DNA of 64,000 bases, from positions 99,447,994 to 99,511,993 of the forward strand of contig BSWB01000005.1 of assembly GCA_033239125.1 (NCBI GenBank), in the 5' to 3' direction. Position 1 is the first letter of the stretch. The number at the start of each line of letters is the position of its first letter. This DNA comes from Fagopyrum homotropicum (taxonomy: Eukaryota; Streptophyta; Magnoliopsida; Caryophyllales; Polygonaceae). This document shows positions 58,951 through 64,000 of the stretch, piece after piece. The notes under the pieces were generated by a model, which saw only the letters and a program-made list of their open reading frames with translations, was not told the DNA's origin and did no database searches. The position numbers and the translations under genes were made by a program.

Positions 58951-60331
58951 CTCAGTTCTATCCTTTGGAGGTTGAGCAAAACCGGGTGGAGACTCTTGTG
59001 AAGCCTAGGTGGTGGTGCTGCGTTTGTGGAAGCGGGAGGGTTCAAGGCACCATCCGGGTTAGAATAGGAGAACCCGGGATGGTTGTGATTTGGCCGGTAA
59101 TTGTTGTATTGCCGGCTGTTATTGTTGAAGTTCCTAGGGCCTTGATAATTGTTGAAGTTGCCCCTTCCCATGTAGTTGATGTCCTCCTCTTTAGAAGCCA
59201 AGTTAGCTTGCACTTGCACTTGAGGACTAGCTTGATTCTTCAAGGTTGTAGCACACAACTCCCTCAAAGACTTTAGCTCATTGTTGATTGCATCGAGCTT
59301 GTAGTTGCTCATGGTGACTTCACTCACTTCATAAACTCCCGGTTTTCTCCCATCACTCTTCCTATGGGAGTACTTCTCTATCACCAAGGCTTGCTTCTCT
59401 ACAAACTCCCAAGCCTCATCCATATTCTTCTCCATGAATGTTCCACCGAAAAGCGATTGGAGCTTGAATTGACTATCCTCATCAAGCCCCTTGAAGTAGA
59501 TCTCCAATATCTCTATCTTCGGTATACCATGGTGTGGACAATCTAGGAGGAGGTCCTTGAACCTCTCCCATGATTTGAATAGGCTCTCTCTATCATTCAT
59601 CACGAAGACATTGATCTTCCCTCTTAGCTCGGTTATCTTGGAAGATGGGAAGAACTTTGTCAAGAACTCGGTTGTCATCTCCTCCCAAGTACTAACACGT
59701 CCTAGTGGAATCGATTGGTACCAAGCCAAGACTTTATCCTTAAGTGAGAAGGAAAAAGCCCTAAGCTTATGGTTGTTGTTCTCAAATCTAGGCGGTCTTA
59801 GAGTCTTCATCAAGATCTCATAGTTCATCGAGTGTTGATGAGGAGATCTCCTTCCATCCCTCCAAATTGATTATGCCGGATCATTGGTAGAACTTGAGGG
59901 TGGAGCTCATAATCATGGGCTGCGGGATCTCCTAAGTTTACACCCGGATGGTGCACTCTTTGGGCTGGGTCCATACGTTGCCCTAACATTTGTGGCTCCT
60001 CAATTATGATCGGCTCGAACCGAACAGTAACCACCGGCTGTGGTGGTGGAGGTGGAGGAGGTTGTTGACGTTTAAGCTCCCTTTGCACAAGAGCTTGCCT
60101 AATCTCTTCAATTTCCTTTCTAGTTGCTTCTTGCCTCTCATTGGCAAGTCTCCTCTCATTCTCCAAGAGTTTGTATCTTAACCTAATTTGCTCTAAGGCA
60201 TCATCAAACTCAGCTTGAAGATCTCTTCCGGGCATCTCCTTCTTCTTCTTAATGCTCTTAGATCTAGCTTTAAGGGTTTTCTCCGGTTCAGGATTGAATG
60301 GAGCTAAATCCTTGTCACGAGATCTTCTCAT
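58947..60331 (-). pseudogene. gag: Element F gag with frameshift
   Basis: Starts at MRRSRDKDLAPFNPEPEKTLKAR (ATG 60329-60331), 119 bp from the PBS; compare TRSTKDLVHFDPELEKTLRR in D. The N-terminal region is charged coiled coil with a proline run. A 1-nt deletion near 59845 shifts the frame before the gag core (NYEILMKTLRPP...SFSLKDKVLAWYQSIPLG...WERFKDLLLDCPHHGIP). The nucleocapsid-like region is Asn/Arg/Tyr-rich (GRGNFNNYQGPRNFNNN) with no CCHC knuckle. Confidence 0.85.
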
Positions 60332-60449
60332 GCACCTAAAGAATGAGAGATGTCCTGAATATTCAAAGACACAAACCAAACAAGATCAAAAGCAACAAGA
60401 AAGACTTACACTATAAACAATCACAAACAATGATTCAATCTAGACCTAG

Positions 60450-60467
60450 TCCCCGGCAACGGCGCCA
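60450..60467 (-). promoter_or_regulatory. Element F primer binding site (tRNA-Asp)
   Basis: TGGCGCCGTTGCCGGGGA in element sense, six bases from the LTR end; identical to the PBS of D. Confidence 0.92.
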
Positions 60468-60473
60468 AAAACT

Positions 60474-62305
60474 TGTTACGCTAAGATTTGTAGCACGCAA
60501 AAGTCTTAAATTTATACCTCGATATATTTTTCCTAACTCCTAGCGAACCCACAGTGTATGGGTCGTTTTGTAGTAAGGATAGTATTCCGAGGTCGAAGAC
60601 AAAGACTAAGGTGAAATCGAATCAAATAAGTGACTAAGGATAGTGTAAATCTAGTCTAAGAAAAGAGAAAGGAATAAAGAAAAGAAAATCACAATGTTTT
60701 TGGATATGTTTTGTGATGATCAAGCAAGGATCACAAATCATGCAAAATTGACAAATCAAACGAACAACTAAGCTAGCAACACAAACAAGCAAAACAAACA
60801 CTAGATATGTGATCAAAGAGATAAAAGCGGATTCTAGGGGTTAGGAATTCCGGTTATGGCATTTGACTCAAGCTTCTAATCAACCTTGGACTAGCTATGG
60901 TATGTTGGGAAGGAATGTTTCTCAAATGGGGTCAATCACCGGGTAGGTCTCATGATCCACTAATCCCGCAACTAAGGTCCTATCACCGGGTAAGTCTCTA
61001 GGAGCCTAAGGTTGGGAAACCTACACAAACCGGATTGCTACCCAGGGGTCTAACCTCTCCTTACCGGGTAAGTCTCGAGAAGGCAAGTCCTAAACATCAA
61101 TCCTAGCACACATAGTCCAATAGCGGCTTATGAGGCTCACTACTACCTAGAGTTCGTCATCATTGGTACTTAAGGTCGGAAATAACCGGGTAGGTCTCTT
61201 TCTTCACTTAGTTTGCTAGCATTAGGTCACCCTAGGCTAGATTAAGCTTAACAAACACTAGGATTTCAACAATCTAACATCCTAACATTCAGATTTATCA
61301 ATACAAGCACAACAGAATCAAACCACGGGCAGATCATTAGAACCACGGCCGTGGTTGTATAAGAACATACCGTGATTTGTAACAGCAGTTAAGTACGAGC
61401 AAGCAAATCATCCAAAGATACATTTAAGTCTATTCTATCATAATCCAAGCCATAACCATCATTACTTTACCCTAGAATCTCAACTACTTAGCCAACAACA
61501 TGCATTTTAACAATCAAACTCAACAAGCATACATTCATGGCTTCCATACCAAGAAAATGAAATGAAAGAGAAATAAAGCAAGTAGAACAAGAAAACCAAG
61601 CTGAATAAATGTTAAGAAAGACTTACAACCCTTCAAAAGAAGGTAAAAATTGTTCCTTACAAATCCTTGCAAAATGTCTTCAACAAGTTCACTCAAAAAT
61701 CACTCAAAAACTCTAAAAACTCTAAGACTAATGTTCTTCTTCTTCTTCTTCTCCAAATGAGAGTGTTTTTGCTCCCCTCCCCAAGTGTAGCCTCCAATGG
61801 AATGTTGTAGAATGAGAGAGTGTGGGAGAGGATGTGTGTGAGAATCAGCCTGCAGGATTACTTATATCCTCCATCAAGGGCAAGAGTCGGTTATGGAGAT
61901 CGTGGGACAGCTGTCACAGCTGTCCAAAGAGAACCACGGTCAAAACCACGGGCGTGGAATCTGGGTATGGACCGTGGTTTTGCTCAGACAACACTCTTTT
62001 GATCGTTAAGCCATGAGTTGGTGCAAGGCATGCACGAACAAGGTCCTATGTGTTCTTCTTAGCTCCTAACTTGCTTCTTAATGAGTCTGGAGGTGTGTCA
62101 TCGCGAGGAATGATCCTCAAATGTATCGATTAAGCTCCAAAAGCTCCCCAAAATACCTACAAAACCGACAATAGTTCGTTTAGACGTCTATCTCGACAAT
62201 ATACATGAATCAAACGTAAACGTCATGAACTAATGCCAAACTATGCATGAATAGGAAAAACTATCTAAATGGATGCCTAAACTAACGTCATAAATTGTGT
62301 TATCA
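60474..62305 (-). repeat. Element F 5' LTR (1832 bp)
   Basis: TGATAACACAATTTATGACG (62305) to CTTAGCGTAACA (60474). Palindromes at 61343-61354 (perfect CCACGGCCGTGG) and 61931-61982, the latter just upstream of the TATA box (plus-strand TTATATC, 61862-61868). Four ACCGGGTARGTCTC words at 60938, 60985, 61063 and 61185. Scattered substitutions against the 3' LTR make F clearly older than the array. Confidence 0.93.
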
Positions 62306-63031
62306 AAAGCAGTAGTTTGAATTCAAAGTGTTGGAAACTATAGGTTTGGGGAAGTCAATCATAACGATGAGTAACTCAGCACCATTCAAATAGCCGGGTG
62401 TTTGTGTCTTGCCAAAGTCGGATTGAGCAATATTCCTAACGGATTATGGTATGTGCATCAAGGGTTTGAGGCATCTCGAAATTGACAAAAACGCCAATCT
62501 CCTAGGCTTCGGTTATTGTGCACCGCTGTCCATAACTCCAAAAATAAAGTCGAAAAATTATGTGCAAAAAGTCTAGAGCAAAGCTCTAAGTTGGTGGTTA
62601 GTTCAAATGGTGAAAAGAAAAGAGTTTGTGTTGTCCTTTCTTCCCGGATTCATACACCACATTCCCTTATATGTTTCCCACCTTTTCCGCATTCTTGGCC
62701 TTACTTGAAAGTCCTTGAGATCGTAAGACTGTTATTTTAATTGGTGATCTAAATTGAAGTTTCACTTGCTTGATTTTGACAATGCTTGAAGGTTATGATG
62801 TATGTCTTGAAGTTTAGGCAATTTATGAAGTTTCTTTTGCTTTGAATATTTTGGTTTATGTGTATGAGCGTTTTCAAGGATGAATGAAGCAAGGTTTGTT
62901 GATGATCTATTGATTAGAAGCACATTAACCAAAAAGATTGTTTTGTTTTGTTTTGCATTCATATTTCATTCTACCTTATGTTCTAAGCTTTTGAAAACCT
63001 TACTTGGGGACAAGCAAATGGCAAGTATGGG
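62306..63031 (+). other. Element D 3' non-coding region, part 2
   Basis: Begins with the right AAAGC duplication of F. Holds the conserved block (about 62360-62530) with hairpin 62454-62473, and the PPT hairpin 62999-63018 (CTTACTTG/CAAGCAAA, loop GGGA, end pairs decayed). It ends in AGTATGGG (63024-63031), the left target duplication of the MITE, which is also the polypurine-like word. Confidence 0.75.
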
Positions 63032-63640
63032 CAGGGGCGGCCCTTGGGTGGGGCAGCCACCCAACACTCCAAAAAAAAAAATTTGAAAAAAATCATTTTA
63101 AAATGGGTCGTGGCTTCTCATTTATAAAAAATTTTTATACGATTTATTAATTTTTTAAATATAACTATTCTTGTGTTTTATTTAAATGTTTTGGATCTTT
63201 CGCCGAAGTAAACGAAACTTCAAAAAAATTTCACGTTTTAGGCTCGGATTTTAAAATGTTTTGGATCTTAGACCGCACTATTATTTGTAAAACGCGTTGT
63301 CGAGGACAACGTTTTAATATCCGAAATAAAGATAATAAAAACACAAATAGAGGTGCGGTCCTAGACCGCGGCTATAGTGTAACGTTTTTGAAAGAAAAAA
63401 AAACTAAAGAGGCACGGTTATAGACGCACCTATAGGGAAGCCATTTTTTTAAAAAAAATATTTATAGGCGCGGTCGTGGACCGCGCCTTTAAGTGTAATG
63501 TTTTTTTTTTGTATTTTTGTCTATTGTAAGTAGATAATATATTGACTTTGTTTTTATCACTATTTTATATTCATAGATATATTTATCGAAAATTAAATTT
63601 TGCCCCCCCCCCCCCTTTTAAAATCCTGCGGCCGCCACTG
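63032..63640. mobile_element. hAT-type MITE (609 bp) with 8-bp TSD
   Basis: Flanked by AGTATGGG on both sides (63024-63031, 63641-63648), the 8-bp duplication typical of hAT elements. Terminal inverted repeats are CAGGGGCGGCC and CAGTGGCGGCC. It has no coding capacity. Inside are GC-rich self-complementary words: GGTCCTAGACC, GGCGCGG-TCGTGGA-CCGCGCC and a related GCACGG...GCACC segment. A T/A-rich core and a C13-like run lie near the right end. Confidence 0.9.
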
Positions 63641-63654
63641 AGTATGGGGTATTT

Positions 63655-64000
63655 TATTAGCATGAAATATGACTATATTTTAGGCACTTGTATTAGTTGT
63701 TTTTCCCTCTTTATTGTGTTCTTAGATATGAGTTTGAAGCAATTGTGAGCTAGTTCACCCACTTTGTCGATATAGAGATCTACACTAGTTTCGTTTTGTT
63801 TTTAGGTGAATAAAGGCTTGGATTGAAGCAAAATGAGGAAGGAAAGGAGTATTGATCATGCTTGATGGCAAGGGGATGCTTTGGAGAAGCTAAGGAAGGA
63901 GCATGAGTGAAGAATGTCACGAAATAAAGGCAAAAACAAGAGTTTTGGAAATCCACTCCCTAAATTATGGTCGTGGAATAGGATTTGATGATGATAGATC
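63655..64000 (+). repeat. Element D 3' LTR, start (cut by window edge)
   Basis: TATTAGCATGAAATATGACT matches the 5' LTR start with TG mutated to TA. Near the right edge it jumps from 5' LTR position about 39418 to about 40027 (GGATTTGA then TGATGATAGATC), suggesting an internal deletion of about 0.6 kb; only about 12 bases support the far side. Confidence 0.85.

Larger units (their letters stand above)
49604..62305 (-). mobile_element. Element F: complete Athila-like retrotransposon with TSD, lacking the env-like gene
   Basis: Minus-strand element bounded by AAAGC duplications (49599-49603 and 62306-62310). 5' LTR 60474-62305, PBS 60450-60467, gag and pol from 60331 down to 53149, short 3' non-coding region, 3' LTR 49604-51448. 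The integrase end and the 3' PPT-like module are only about 0.4 kb apart, so the env-like gene seen in A, B and D is missing. It has several frameshifts and is itself interrupted by solo LTR G (55025-56544). Confidence 0.93.
39084..64000 (+). mobile_element. Element D: Athila-like retrotransposon, interrupted by F and a hAT MITE
   Basis: Plus-strand element: 5' LTR (39084-40744), PBS (40751-40768), gag, pol, internal promoter, env-like gene (47553-48956), 3' non-coding region (48957-49603 and 62306-63654, split by F and by the MITE) and 3' LTR from 63655. It inserted into the 5' LTR of copia C; the five bases before it are AAGGC. Many nonsense and frameshift mutations show it is old and inactive. 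Confidence 0.9.

Noticed and set aside
63290..63480. CACTA-transposon subterminal repeats
   Set aside because: The GC-rich palindromes recall CACTA subterminal motifs, but the termini (CAGGGGCGG/CAGTGGCGG) and 8-bp duplication fit hAT, not CACTA with its 3-bp duplication.

Overview
The window is plant nuclear DNA made almost entirely of nested retrotransposons, as in pericentromeric heterochromatin. The evidence is: long terminal repeats (LTRs) of 1.2-2.0 kb; Ty3/gypsy polyproteins in the order protease, RT, RNase H, integrase; primer binding sites matching plant tRNA-Asp (the Athila habit) or initiator tRNA-Met (copia); an ATHILA-ORF1/env-like gene 3' of pol; and a hAT MITE. I see no host gene, rRNA or tRNA gene, and I cannot name the species.

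Layout. 1-11198 (- strand): a tandem LTR-internal-LTR-internal-LTR array of a non-autonomous Athila-like element (period about 4928 bp) whose only ORF is a chimera with an integrase relic. It sits inside element A (11199-20272, +), which has an open pol and an intact env-like ORF. A sits inside element B (20273-26949, +), whose env-like gene is also split by a solo LTR with a perfect target-site duplication (TSD). B sits inside a copia LTR (26950-27756, -), which interrupts a Mutator-like transposase fragment (27757-28323, -). After about 1.6 kb of AT-rich DNA comes a decayed Sirevirus-like copia element C (30004-39083, -) whose gag holds an uninterrupted codon repeat of about 220 units. Its 5' LTR is broken by element D (39084-64000, +), a decayed Athila-like element. 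D is interrupted by element F (49604-62305, -; TSD AAAGC), which itself carries solo LTR G (55025-56544; TSD GAGGC). D also carries a 609-bp hAT MITE (63032-63640; TSD AGTATGGG) placed exactly between its polypurine tract and 3' LTR.

The most interesting signal is in the non-coding DNA. Each family carries its own short palindrome, mostly GGCC-centred: CACCTCGGYCGAGGTG in the array, AAATCGGCCGATTT in A, CCACGGCCGTGG in B/D/F and TCAAGGCCTTGA in copia C. Solo LTR G has GC-rich CGCAGGGGCG repeats. In the Athila-like families the copies lie at equivalent places: upstream of the LTR TATA box, in the 3' half of the LTR, in the protease-RT linker of pol, and upstream of a probable internal promoter for the env-like ORF. 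So the word differs between lineages while the positions are kept, which resembles co-evolution of cis sites with a trans-acting factor. Separately, all Athila-like families share a twin 'GGGA-loop hairpin plus AAGTATGGGGT' module and an intervening structured region whose stems show compensatory changes. The non-autonomous array keeps all of these cis signals while losing nearly all coding capacity.
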